DNA of 12,518 bases from the NCBI GenBank assembly GCA_937896835.1, contig CALBOJ010000052.1, forward strand, positions 1-12,518, given 5' to 3'. Source of the stretch: an uncultured Collinsella sp. (lineage in GTDB: Bacteria > Actinomycetota > Coriobacteriia > Coriobacteriales > Coriobacteriaceae). Position numbers and translations under genes: made by a program. Under the pieces are notes generated by a model. It searched no databases. It saw only the letters and a list, made by a program, of their open reading frames with translations, and was not told where the DNA came from. Positions 1 through 7,303 of the stretch are shown here, one piece after another (position 1 is the first letter of the stretch; every line of letters starts with the position of its first letter).

Positions 1-1
1 G

Positions 2-445
2 CGGGCCGTGTTCCGCTATGCGGTTGTCAATTTGCGAAAGAAATTATGCGTCACCGCGGCGTGCACTGCCATTGTTGCACTCGCTCGCCCGGTTCTCGAT
101 AGGGTGCCGGCAGTATGGGGTATAAGGATTTGCCTCATACTCTTTGCCTGTACCTGGAGCATTCCTAAAGCGGTCTACCCTATCCCCTATCTAGCTTGGC
201 TGGGTTTCCCAGGTCCAGATTTTGTCTCCGGTGATTACTATCCGCTCATACCCTTCTTATTTATGTACCTCACAGGCTTCTTTGCCGCCCGAACGGCACA
301 GAAAGCAAACTGCGAGGCACCAGCATGGGCCTATGAAAATCCCATCCCGACGCTCGCAAGCCTCGGACGCCATGCGCTGCCGTTCTACCTGCTTCATCAA
401 CCGATTATCTTGGGTGTACTGGAGCTGATTTATTCCGTTCGGTAA
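2..445 (+). CDS. DUF1624 / HGSNAT-like membrane acyltransferase, C-terminal part (5' truncated by window edge)
   Basis: The frame is open to the left edge, so only about the last 148 codons are present. Counting from the GTG at base 8, there are hydrophobic, probably membrane-spanning stretches near residues 13-29, 37-52, 79-94 and 123-142. The block DYYPLIPFLFMYLTGFFAAR (about 76-95), followed by LGRHALPFYLLHQPII (119-134), is the typical end of the DUF1624 / heparan-alpha-glucosaminide N-acetyltransferase-like family: a YYP-L-P membrane motif, then LGRHxLPxYLLHQP. Such proteins are integral membrane enzymes or transporters that pass acyl groups to cell-surface glycans or lipids; the substrate here cannot be told. 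The gene converges on hflX and its TAA overlaps the hflX 3' end by 16 bp. By eye its base composition is nearer half G+C, with more A/T-ending codons than the genes to its right, which hints at an accessory origin. A generic acyltransferase-3 protein is a less likely alternative. Confidence 0.75.
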   Translation, partial: RAVFRYAVVNLRKKLCVTAACTAIVALARPVLDRVPAVWGIRICLILFACTWSIPKAVYPIPYLAWLGFPGPDFVSGDYYPLIPFLFMYLTGFFAARTAQKANCEAPAWAYENPIPTLASLGRHALPFYLLHQPIILGVLELIYSVR

Positions 446-1719
446 CGTTCAAGACGTGGTGCGATACGGGCCGGAAGCTTTGCCACAATACGAACGCCGT
501 CCTCGAGGTATTCCTCGTGCAGAAGGGTTCCCTGTTCGTGCACGAGCGTGATTAACGCGCCCTCTCGATACGGGATATCGGCCGAGAGCAACACGTCCGT
601 AGCGGCCGCTTCACGAGCGATGCGGTCGACTAAGTCATCAAGACCCTCACCCGTCTGAGCCGAGAACAGCACCGCCTCGGGATAACGACGTCGGAAGCTC
701 AAGCGATCGACGCTATCGAGCAGATCAATTTTATTGAACACGGTAAGCGTCAGGCGCTCACCGGCACCGATCTCGTCAAGGACACGATCAACCGCCTCAA
801 GCTGACGCCCAAAATCCTCATCGGAAGCATCTACAACTTTAAGAATCAAATCGGCGCCTAGCACCTCGGAAAGCGTAGATTTAAAAGCGTCGACCAGGCC
901 ATGGGGCAACTTTTGAATAAAGCCGACGGTATCGGTGATCGTCATGCCACGACCACCGGGCAAACGGTACGAGCGCGTCGTAGGATCGAGCGTGGCAAAC
1001 AGCTTATCCTGTGAAAGTACCGTGGATCCCGTCAGTCGATTAAGCAGCGTCGACTTACCGGCATTGGTGTAGCCAGCCAACGCCACGCGAAACGCCGGCG
1101 ATTCAATACGGCTTTTCGATTGCACGTCGCGACGTTGTTCAGCCTGTTTCAGTTCGCGTCGAAGCGCAGCAATCTTATTTCGAATCAGGCGACGGTCGAC
1201 CTCGAGCTGGCTTTCGCCCTGGCCAAAGCGCGAGCCAATACCGCCACGTGTCTGTTCCTTGGCAAGGTGGCTCCACATACCTCGCAGACGAGGTAGCAGG
1301 TACTGCAGCTGTGCCAGCTGCACCTGCAAGCGGCCCTCACGAGTCTGGGCATGCAGGCCAAAGATATCCAAAATCAACGCCGTACGGTCAATGATCTTGA
1401 CCGGTTCGCCCACGGCTTTCTCCAGATAGGACTGCTGTGAGGGCGTCAGGTCGTCATCGAAGATAACAACATCCGCATCCATGCGATGCACCAAACCGCA
1501 CAGCTCATCGACCTTACCGGAGCCGATAAACGATTTGGGATAGGGCTTGACCAGGCGCTGTGACAAGCGTGCCACGCATTGGGCTCCAGCAGTGTGGGCC
1601 AGACGCTCAAGCTCGTCGAGCGAACGGTCGAGCGGCCAGGCGTTATCGCGCCACTCAACACCAACCAAAATGGCGCGCTCGGGTTCAGGCGCCGTGGGGA
1701 CCAAAGGAAAACGAGCCAT
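430..1719 (-). CDS. hflX: GTPase HflX
   Basis: HflX is a ribosome-associated GTPase that binds the 50S subunit and in several bacteria splits stalled or stressed 70S ribosomes. The protein is 429 residues, the usual length. The N-terminal HflX domain covers about 15-150, followed by the family linker GGIGSRFGQGESQLE (159-173) and a helical segment (174-205). The G domain then shows G1 GYTNAGKS (216-223), G3 DTVGF (263-267), G4 NKID (329-332) and G5 SA (353-354). The start is the ATG at 1719, which overlaps the miaA stop as TAATG and has GAGG 7 nt upstream; an in-frame start 8 codons earlier lies inside miaA and is unlikely. It is last in the rny-miaB-miaA run and ends by convergent overlap with the acyltransferase gene, with no clear terminator. 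The miaA-hflX pairing recalls enterobacterial miaA-hfq-hflX but without hfq. Confidence 0.97.
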   Translation of the reverse strand: MARFPLVPTAPEPERAILVGVEWRDNAWPLDRSLDELERLAHTAGAQCVARLSQRLVKPYPKSFIGSGKVDELCGLVHRMDADVVIFDDDLTPSQQSYLEKAVGEPVKIIDRTALILDIFGLHAQTREGRLQVQLAQLQYLLPRLRGMWSHLAKEQTRGGIGSRFGQGESQLEVDRRLIRNKIAALRRELKQAEQRRDVQSKSRIESPAFRVALAGYTNAGKSTLLNRLTGSTVLSQDKLFATLDPTTRSYRLPGGRGMTITDTVGFIQKLPHGLVDAFKSTLSEVLGADLILKVVDASDEDFGRQLEAVDRVLDEIGAGERLTLTVFNKIDLLDSVDRLSFRRRYPEAVLFSAQTGEGLDDLVDRIAREAAATDVLLSADIPYREGALITLVHEQGTLLHEEYLEDGVRIVAKLPARIAPRLERYRTE

Positions 1720-2657
1720 TAGGCAGCCTCGATGCGACGGCAAATTTCATCAACGACCTCATCGATCGTAAACTCATCCATATCGAACCACACGATGCGA
1801 TCGTCACGCTTAAACCAGGAAAGCTGACGCTTTGCATAGCGACGTGAGCGCATCTTGATAAGCTCACGGGCCTCATCCATGGAAATAACGCCACGGAAGA
1901 CATCGATAATCTCTTTGTAACCGATTGCCTGCATCGACGTGAGGGCATCACCCAGGCCCTGGTCCATAAGGCCACGGACCTCATCAACCAGTCCCTGCTC
2001 AAACATAAGGTCGACACGAAGATTAATGCGCTCATAGAGCACTTCACGGCTACGCGTCAGACCAAACCACAAGGCATGATAACGCTCGCGCGGAATACTG
2101 AATTTCGACTTCTGCTGGGCATACGACACGCCGTCATCGTGCATCTCGAGCGCACGAATCACACGGCGCACGTTATGTGGATGAATTACGGCAGCCGATT
2201 CCGGGTCGCGTTCGGCAAGCAGGGCATGCAATGCTTCCTCGCCAATACGCACAGCAAGTTCCTGATAGCCCGCGCGACGCTCGTCCTCGAGTTCTCCCGA
2301 AGGAAAATCCATTTCATCGAGTGCAGCCTTAAGATACAGGCCCGTACCGCCGCAAAAGACCGGAAGACGTTTCTCACCAAGCAAACGGTCGATATGCGCC
2401 CGGGCATCCGACTGATAGAGCGCAGCAGAATATGCGACGCCCGGATCCACGATATCGACAAGGCGCAGAGGTGCCGAGCACTCCTCGGGCATCATCTTGG
2501 CCGTACCGATATCCATACCGCGATAGATTTGAATCGCGTCACATGACAACACTTCGGACGATAGACGAGCAGCCAGGCGATCAGCAACATCGCTCTTGCC
2601 GACCGCCGTCGGACCGACAATCGCTATGGCAGAAAGGCTTGCACCGGGAGAGATCAT
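1719..2657 (-). CDS. miaA: tRNA dimethylallyltransferase MiaA
   Basis: MiaA transfers a dimethylallyl group from dimethylallyl diphosphate to N6 of A37 in tRNAs that read U-starting codons, giving i6A. The 312-residue protein is of normal length. It shows the P-loop GPTAVGKS (15-22), the SCDAIQIYRGMDIGTAK block (38-54) holding the catalytic Asp region, DIVDP (68-72), CGGTGLYLKA (102-111), NVRRVIRALE (162-171), QAIGYKE (243-249) and RRYAKRQLSWFKRD (272-285), all family hallmarks in the right order. The start is the ATG at 2657, which shares its A with the miaB stop (TAATG); the upstream in-frame extension of 13 codons lies inside miaB and is rejected. Its product is the substrate of MiaB, encoded immediately upstream, so the two consecutive steps to ms2i6A are translated as a coupled pair. 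Confidence 0.97.
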   Translation of the reverse strand: MISPGASLSAIAIVGPTAVGKSDVADRLAARLSSEVLSCDAIQIYRGMDIGTAKMMPEECSAPLRLVDIVDPGVAYSAALYQSDARAHIDRLLGEKRLPVFCGGTGLYLKAALDEMDFPSGELEDERRAGYQELAVRIGEEALHALLAERDPESAAVIHPHNVRRVIRALEMHDDGVSYAQQKSKFSIPRERYHALWFGLTRSREVLYERINLRVDLMFEQGLVDEVRGLMDQGLGDALTSMQAIGYKEIIDVFRGVISMDEARELIKMRSRRYAKRQLSWFKRDDRIVWFDMDEFTIDEVVDEICRRIEAA

Positions 2658-4027
2658 TAGCGAGGCTCGCCCACAACGGAGCCAGACAGATACCACGTCT
2701 TGGCGACATCAACATCGACGTCGACGATCTTGCCGATGAGCTGATCGATGCTATAGCCAGCAGGAATCGGCGCATGCACCGTCTGGTTCTTAGGGCTCTT
2801 GCCCAGAAGGACAGCGTCGTTCTTCTTGCTCGTACCCTCAATAAGTGCAGGCACCACGGTGTGAAGCTCACCCTGGTTATACTCATGCGCCGTCGTCTCG
2901 ATAACCTTGACCAGACGGTTAAAGCGCTCAAGGATAACCTCATGCGGCGTAGGATCGTCAATCTCGGCGGCCGGGGTACCGGCACGCTTGGAATAGATGA
3001 AGGTATAGGCCTGAGCATAGCGGACCGTCTCGGCAAGCGAGAGCGTCTGCTCAAAGTCTTCTTCAGTCTCGCCCGGGAAGCCAACGATGATGTCGGTCGA
3101 GAGCGCGATATCGGGCATGCGGTTGCGAATGCGATCGACCAGGCCCAGATAGTCCTCGCGTGTATAACGGCGATTCATCTCTTTGAGGATCCGCGTCGAA
3201 CCTGACTGGACGGCCAGGTGAAGCTGCGGCATAACGGCAGGCGTCTCGGCCATGGCGTCGATGGTCTCGGGCAGCAGATCCTTGGGATGCGAAGACGTAA
3301 AGAAGATGCGCTCCACGCCCGTATCGCCCACGGCACGCAGCAAATCGGCAAAACGCGGCTTGCCAAACAGATCGCGACCATATGAGTTAACGTTTTGGCC
3401 CAACAGCGTAATCTCACGCACGCCCTGGCGTACCAAACCGGTCACCTCGTCGACAATCTCCTCGAAGGGGCGGCTCTTTTCGCGACCACGCACGTACGGC
3501 ACGATGCAATAGGTGCAGAAATTATTGCAGCCCGTCATGATGGGCACCCAGGCGTGATACTGAGTCTCGCGATGCCACGGCATGCTCATTGCATCCGTAT
3601 CCTCATGCTCATTGGTACGGATATGACGCTTGCCATCAAGGAACGCCTCGGCAATGAGCTCGGCCACATGCGCGATGGAATGCGTGCCAAAGATGACATT
3701 GACGTTATCGACGTTGGTGAGCAGGCCCTCGCCATCGCGCTGCGCGATGCAGCCACCAACGGCAACCACGCGCTTGCCCGAAGGCGAAGACGGCAGGCTT
3801 TTGCAGGAATTGCACTGACCGTACAGGCGAGTATCGGCGGCCTCGCGCACGCAGCACGTCATGAACACGACAATATCGGCATGCGCGGGATCGAGCGCCA
3901 TGAGGCAGCCATACGAATCAAGCAGACCGCTCACGCGCTCGGAATCGTGCTGATTCATCTGGCAGCCAAAGGTGCGGATAAAGTAGGTTTTACCGGCAAG
4001 AATATCGCGTACGGAACGCTGGTCCAT
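2657..4027 (-). CDS. miaB: tRNA-2-methylthio-N6-dimethylallyladenosine synthase MiaB
   Basis: MiaB is a radical-SAM methylthiotransferase that converts i6A37 to ms2i6A37 in tRNA, using two [4Fe-4S] clusters. The N-terminal UPF0004 domain supplies the auxiliary cluster Cys: FGCQMN (Cys22), MTCCVRE (Cys58, with adjacent Cys59) and GGCIAQ (Cys93). The radical-SAM motif CNNFCTYC places Cys167, 171 and 174, followed by the MiaB signature IVPYVRGREKSRP. A C-terminal TRAM domain (about 385-450) completes a 456-residue protein. Two ATGs compete: AGGA stands only 3 nt before the ATG at 4033 but 9 nt before the ATG at 4027, so 4027 is preferred. An additional Cys pair, CNSC (72-75), lies between the second and third cluster Cys. 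It is downstream of spoVS and coupled to miaA. RimO, encoded 6.6 kb away, is a paralogue, but the VRGREKSRP block marks this one as MiaB. Confidence 0.97.
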   Translation of the reverse strand: MDQRSVRDILAGKTYFIRTFGCQMNQHDSERVSGLLDSYGCLMALDPAHADIVVFMTCCVREAADTRLYGQCNSCKSLPSSPSGKRVVAVGGCIAQRDGEGLLTNVDNVNVIFGTHSIAHVAELIAEAFLDGKRHIRTNEHEDTDAMSMPWHRETQYHAWVPIMTGCNNFCTYCIVPYVRGREKSRPFEEIVDEVTGLVRQGVREITLLGQNVNSYGRDLFGKPRFADLLRAVGDTGVERIFFTSSHPKDLLPETIDAMAETPAVMPQLHLAVQSGSTRILKEMNRRYTREDYLGLVDRIRNRMPDIALSTDIIVGFPGETEEDFEQTLSLAETVRYAQAYTFIYSKRAGTPAAEIDDPTPHEVILERFNRLVKVIETTAHEYNQGELHTVVPALIEGTSKKNDAVLLGKSPKNQTVHAPIPAGYSIDQLIGKIVDVDVDVAKTWYLSGSVVGEPR

Positions 4028-4072
4028 GTGCATAAGTCCTAACGATGGGGAGCAAAACGAGGCAATCAGAAG

Positions 4073-4390
4073 CTATGCCACAGGCTTAACATCATCCATG
4101 ACGACGTTATCCATAGCAGCTCGATTGATCTGGTGAACGTAGATAGAAAGGCGGATGGCCGTGCGCGACTCCCCGTTAATGAGGATGTCGGAGAACACGG
4201 GCGCGCAGGAAATATCAAAACCGGTTGGAATCAAAAAACCGCGCGCGATAGCAACGGCCTTAATGGCCTGGTTGACGGCACCGGCGCCGACACACTGGAT
4301 GTTGACGGGTACACCATCCTTGACCATGCCGGCGATGGCGCCGGCAACGGACGCGGGCGATGATTTGCTTGATACCTTCAGGCAATCCAT
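4073..4390 (-). CDS. spoVS: Stage V sporulation protein S (SpoVS) family
   Basis: SpoVS is a small protein needed for normal spore coat and cortex maturation in Bacillus; its family has been given an Alba-like, possibly nucleic-acid-binding fold. The sequence begins MDCLKVSSKSSPASVAGAIA and continues with IQCVGAGAVNQAIKAVAIAR (31-50), FDISCAPVFSDI and NGESRTAIRL, matching the family from end to end. The start is the ATG at 4390, preceded by AGGAG with a 7-nt spacer, an excellent ribosome site. The protein is 105 residues against 86 in Bacillus; the extra 20 or so residues form a C-terminal tail after the conserved core. It lies between the GHKL ATPase gene and miaB, close to rny, as in many Gram-positive genomes. 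Coriobacteria are not known to sporulate, so a non-sporulation role, perhaps RNA- or DNA-linked, is inferred. Confidence 0.95.
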   Translation of the reverse strand: MDCLKVSSKSSPASVAGAIAGMVKDGVPVNIQCVGAGAVNQAIKAVAIARGFLIPTGFDISCAPVFSDILINGESRTAIRLSIYVHQINRAAMDNVVMDDVKPVA

Positions 4391-4440
4391 GAAGAAACTC
4401 CTGCATTTAAAAGTACGTTTTAACTGCAATAACTGTATCG

Positions 4441-4458
4441 TACCGAGTGGACTCGGTA
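4441..4458 (-). other. Perfect inverted repeat between ATPase gene and spoVS
   Basis: TACCGAGT and ACTCGGTA flank a 2-base centre, giving a perfect 8-bp inverted repeat just past the TAG of the ATPase gene (4465-4467) and 50 nt before the spoVS start. There is no T-run after it on the minus strand, so it is not a standard intrinsic terminator. It could be an RNA processing or stability hairpin within the polycistron, or a palindromic operator for the strong spoVS ribosome site downstream. The function is unknown. Confidence 0.5.
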
Positions 4459-4464
4459 AAGGCA

Positions 4465-5550
4465 CTATTCCTCTTTGGCAAGATCAAAGGTCACGGTGAT
4501 TCGATCACGCGAAACACGAATCTTTGGGTCGCCGCAAAGGTTGAGATAGTACCGGGCAGCAAGGTCATTAAAGTCGCGCTCCACAGCACGCGAAAACTGT
4601 GCAATGTCATCCTTGGCAATACGTAGCCCGCGACGATCCTTCGCGAGATCGACAGGAGCCGGCGCAGGCGAGGACGAATCACGCTCGCGCAGCAGACGCG
4701 CGGCCACACCGCGAACGGGCTTAATCTGCCCCGCCAAAATGCGATGGGCCGTGCGCTCGGACATCTCAAGACCCAAACCCGAACAGATACGGATAAAGTC
4801 CTCGGCATCAGAAGCAAGGCCTAAACGATCGACAACCGGAAGCTCGCTCTCGTCATCAATGAACAGGAGACGAGACGTATCAAGCCGGCTTGACGCCTGA
4901 GCATAAAGGGTCGCGGCAATCTCAGACGGAGAACCAAGATAGACATCGCAACCACGCAACTCCTCGAGCGCAAACTCACAGGCGGCGCGAATGATGTTGT
5001 GAGGGCCGCGGGCGCAGACATAGTGACCGTCCTCATCCTTGACGGCCTGGGGCCAGCTGGACTGATCGGCACGCTCACTGAGGCGGTCGGCCGCGACGCT
5101 CACCTTAAAGGCTGAACCAAGATCGACACCGGACGTGACCACACGGGCCTCATCGGTGTTCTGTTTGATCGAAAACAATGCCATGCCACGACCGTGAACG
5201 CCCCAACGGTCCATCTTCATGCTCTCGAGCTTGGAGGTAACGCGGGCATCAAAGATTCGCTCTTGCATATCCTGCGGAACGCCCGAACCGTTATCCAGAA
5301 AGACAAGCGTGCGGACGCCGTCTTCCTTGGTCGTGGCGAGATAGACCTTGTCGGCGCCGGCATCGCGAGCATTACGGAGCATTTCGATGACGATGTCCTC
5401 GACATGCTGAATGTCGTGCTTAGCCTGGCGCCGCTCGGCCTCCGAAACGCGGAGGCGGACATACCCCTCGCCAAGGTTCTCCTCGACGCGAAGGTTGCCC
5501 TCCCCCGACATCGACGCGATAAATGAGATGAGCTCGTTCGCGTCGCTCAT
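4465..5550 (-). CDS. Orphan GHKL-fold (HATPase_c) ATP-binding protein
   Basis: I do not recognise a named gene here. The 361-residue product has a Bergerat ATP-binding fold in its N-terminal half. The N box is EDIVIEMLRNARDAGA (51-66; Glu56, Asn60, Asp63), the G1 box is DNGSG (86-90) and the glycine-rich lid is GVHGRGMALFSIK (117-129), with FDARVTSK (100-107) before it. There is no histidine-phosphoacceptor (HisKA) domain, receiver domain, signal peptide or membrane segment. The C-terminal half (about 190-361) has no motif I can name and includes a polar Ser/Pro linker near 291-300. It is therefore more likely a cytoplasmic ATPase switch of the Hsp90/MutL/anti-sigma kinase type than a sensor kinase. 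The ATG lies one base after the rny stop (TAACATG) with no Shine-Dalgarno in front, so translation probably depends on ribosomes finishing rny. It stands between rny and spoVS, where Bacillus has ymdB. ATP binding is well supported; the function is not. Confidence 0.85.
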   Translation of the reverse strand: MSDANELISFIASMSGEGNLRVEENLGEGYVRLRVSEAERRQAKHDIQHVEDIVIEMLRNARDAGADKVYLATTKEDGVRTLVFLDNGSGVPQDMQERIFDARVTSKLESMKMDRWGVHGRGMALFSIKQNTDEARVVTSGVDLGSAFKVSVAADRLSERADQSSWPQAVKDEDGHYVCARGPHNIIRAACEFALEELRGCDVYLGSPSEIAATLYAQASSRLDTSRLLFIDDESELPVVDRLGLASDAEDFIRICSGLGLEMSERTAHRILAGQIKPVRGVAARLLRERDSSSPAPAPVDLAKDRRGLRIAKDDIAQFSRAVERDFNDLAARYYLNLCGDPKIRVSRDRITVTFDLAKEE

Positions 5551-5551
5551 G

Positions 5552-7102
5552 TTATTTAGCGATATCGACAGCGCGGCTCTCGCGAATCACGACGACGCGC
5601 ACCTGACCGGGATACTCCATCTCTTCCTCGATCTGATGGGCGATATCGTGAGCCAGGACCGTGGACTGGGCATCGGAGATCTTGTCCGGCTGAACCATGA
5701 CATGGACCTCACGACCGGCCTGCATGGCATAGGTACGCTCGACGCCGTCATAAGAGTTGGCGATCTCCTCGAGCTTCTCAAGGCGCTTGATGTAGTTCTC
5801 GGCCGACTCGCGGCGGGCACCGGGGCGAGAAGCGGAGACGGCATCGGCAGCCTGGACCAGAACGTCGAGCACCGTGTTGGGATCGACGTCGGCATGATGG
5901 GCCTCGATCGCATGGACGATAACGGGCTTCTCGCCATAACGGCGGGCAAGCTCGGCGCCAATGACAGCATGGGGGCCCTCAACGTCGTGGTCGATGGCCT
6001 TGCCCAGGTCGTGCAGAAGGCCGGCGCGCTTGGCGGTTACAACATCCAGGCCAAGTTCTGAGGCCATAACGCCGCACAGGTCGGAGACCTCAAGCGAGTG
6101 CTGCAGCACGTTCTGGCCAAACGAGGTGCGGTAGCGAAGAGCACCCAGGGTCTTGACGATCTCGGGATGCAAGTCGTGGATACCGGTATCGAAGGCGGCC
6201 TGCTCGCCGGCCTCGCGCACACGCTGCTGAACCAAATCGGCAGCCTTGTGATACATCTCCTCGATGCGGGCGGGGTGAATACGACCGTCGGCAATGAGGT
6301 TCTCAAGTGCCACGCGGGCGGTCTCACGACGGACCGGATCGAAGCTCGAGAGTACGACGGTCTCGGGGGTGTCGTCAATCACGAGGTTGACGCCGGACAC
6401 CTGCTCGAAGGTGCGGATGTTGCGACCCTCGCGACCGATGATACGACCCTTGAGATCATCAGAGGGAATATGCACGGAAGTGACGGTGACCTCAGCGGTA
6501 TGGTCGGCGGCGCAACGCTGAATCGCCAGGGAGAGAATCTCCTGAGCGGTCTTGTGGCACTCGGCGCGAACCTGCTGCTCAGACTCGCGGATGATGGTGG
6601 CCGCCTCGTGGGTAACCTCGCCGCGGACCTTGTCGAGCAGCTCCTTGTGAGCATCCTCGCGCGTAAGGTCGGCAATACGCTCAAGCTCGGAAGTCTGCTT
6701 GGCGCAGAGCTCCTCAAGCTCGCGAGAGCGCTTCTCGACCTGACCGGCCTGGCTGGACAGCTGATGCTCGCGCTTATCGAGCGCATCGTTGCGACGATCG
6801 AGCGATTCCTCGCGCTGCATCACGCGATTTTCGAGCGTGCGAATCTCGCTCTTACGTTGCTTGTCCTCGGCCTCAGCGGCCTGCTTGTTCTTGATAATCT
6901 CTTCCTTAGCCTCGAGCAGAGCCTCTTTTTTGAGGGTCTCGGCCTGACGCTTTGCATCACCGATCAGGGACTCTGCCTGCGCGTGTGCCGACTGGATCTT
7001 TTCGTCGGCCTCGTGAAGACTACCCTGCTTGGCGGTGCGCATGTAGGCAATGGCGGCGATGGCACCCAAAACGAGGCCAACGAGCGCTGCAATGATAGGC
7101 AT
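5552..7102 (-). CDS. rny: Ribonuclease Y
   Basis: RNase Y is a membrane-anchored endoribonuclease that starts mRNA decay in many Gram-positive bacteria. The 516-residue protein has an N-terminal membrane anchor (about 3-21, PIIAALVGLVLGAIAAIAY), a long charged coiled coil (about 28-195), a KH domain (about 205-270) with the GxxG loop in GRIIGREGRN (219-228), and an HD domain with LLHDLGKA (362-369; His364-Asp365), an upstream metal-ligand candidate in QHSLEV (His335) and EAHHADV (400-406). The listed order and length are those of RNase Y. The start is the ATG at 7102, with AAGGAG and a 5-nt spacer; the GTG two codons earlier sits inside that ribosome site and is rejected. It opens the left operon behind its own promoter and a structured leader, and its stop is coupled to the ATPase gene. 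Confidence 0.97.
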   Translation of the reverse strand: MPIIAALVGLVLGAIAAIAYMRTAKQGSLHEADEKIQSAHAQAESLIGDAKRQAETLKKEALLEAKEEIIKNKQAAEAEDKQRKSEIRTLENRVMQREESLDRRNDALDKREHQLSSQAGQVEKRSRELEELCAKQTSELERIADLTREDAHKELLDKVRGEVTHEAATIIRESEQQVRAECHKTAQEILSLAIQRCAADHTAEVTVTSVHIPSDDLKGRIIGREGRNIRTFEQVSGVNLVIDDTPETVVLSSFDPVRRETARVALENLIADGRIHPARIEEMYHKAADLVQQRVREAGEQAAFDTGIHDLHPEIVKTLGALRYRTSFGQNVLQHSLEVSDLCGVMASELGLDVVTAKRAGLLHDLGKAIDHDVEGPHAVIGAELARRYGEKPVIVHAIEAHHADVDPNTVLDVLVQAADAVSASRPGARRESAENYIKRLEKLEEIANSYDGVERTYAMQAGREVHVMVQPDKISDAQSTVLAHDIAHQIEEEMEYPGQVRVVVIRESRAVDIAK

Positions 7103-7137
7103 GCTCACTCCTTTTTATGGATTCGTTACACAGCAAA

Positions 7138-7163
7138 GCGAACCGTCCTTACGAACGGCTCGC
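7138..7163 (-). promoter_or_regulatory. Stable hairpin in the rny leader
   Basis: On the minus strand GCGAGCCGT (7163-7155) pairs with ACGGTTCGC (7146-7138) over 9 bp including one G-U pair, closing an 8-nt loop. It ends about 36 nt before the rny ATG and is followed by only three Ts, so it looks more like a leader or processing structure, or a weak attenuator, than a full terminator. A role in autoregulation of rny is speculative. Confidence 0.5.
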
Positions 7164-7224
7164 GACATTTGAGTAATATGGGCGCAGCTTATGCGGGTCG
7201 GATACAAATAAACATATAAACAAA

Positions 7225-7239
7225 CTCATCACAGATGAG
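7225..7239 (-). repeat. Short inverted repeat in the rny leader
   Basis: CTCATC and GATGAG flank a TGT centre (minus strand), just downstream of the predicted rny transcription start near 7260. It could be a small 5' RNA hairpin or a palindromic operator. Nearby, TGTGAT occurs twice in direct orientation, about 17 nt apart. Confidence 0.35.
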
Positions 7240-7268
7240 CACATATCACAAAGCAAATGACAGTGATT

Positions 7269-7297
7269 ATCCTACGTTGAACCGCAACAACTGTCAA
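7269..7297 (-). promoter_or_regulatory. Predicted sigma-70-type promoter for rny operon
   Basis: A perfect -35 TTGACA (7297-7292) stands 17 nt before TAGGAT (7274-7269), which overlaps a second -10-like hexamer, GATAAT (7271-7266, spacer 20). Transcription would begin near 7260 and give an untranslated leader of about 160 nt before rny. It is the only convincing promoter found between recX and hflX, so it may drive rny, the ATPase gene, spoVS, miaB, miaA and hflX. The -35 sits directly in the tail of the recX terminator. Confidence 0.55.
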
Positions 7298-7303
7298 ATA
7301 AAC

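Noticed and set aside
4441..4458. Intrinsic terminator between the ATPase gene and spoVS
   Set aside because: No T-run follows on the minus strand, and no promoter is seen before spoVS, so transcription probably continues.
4391..4465. 25-codon N-terminal extension of spoVS
   Set aside because: It would bypass the AGGAG site before the ATG at 4390, lacks SpoVS-family similarity and covers the inverted repeat.
7103..7108. GTG start for rny two codons upstream of the ATG
   Set aside because: It overlaps the AGGAG ribosome site; the ATG at 7102 has the proper 5-nt spacer.
6098..7219. 373-codon plus-strand frame opposite rny
   Set aside because: It mirrors the coiled-coil and KH regions of RNase Y and has a Leu/Gly/Ala-rich shadow composition without motifs.
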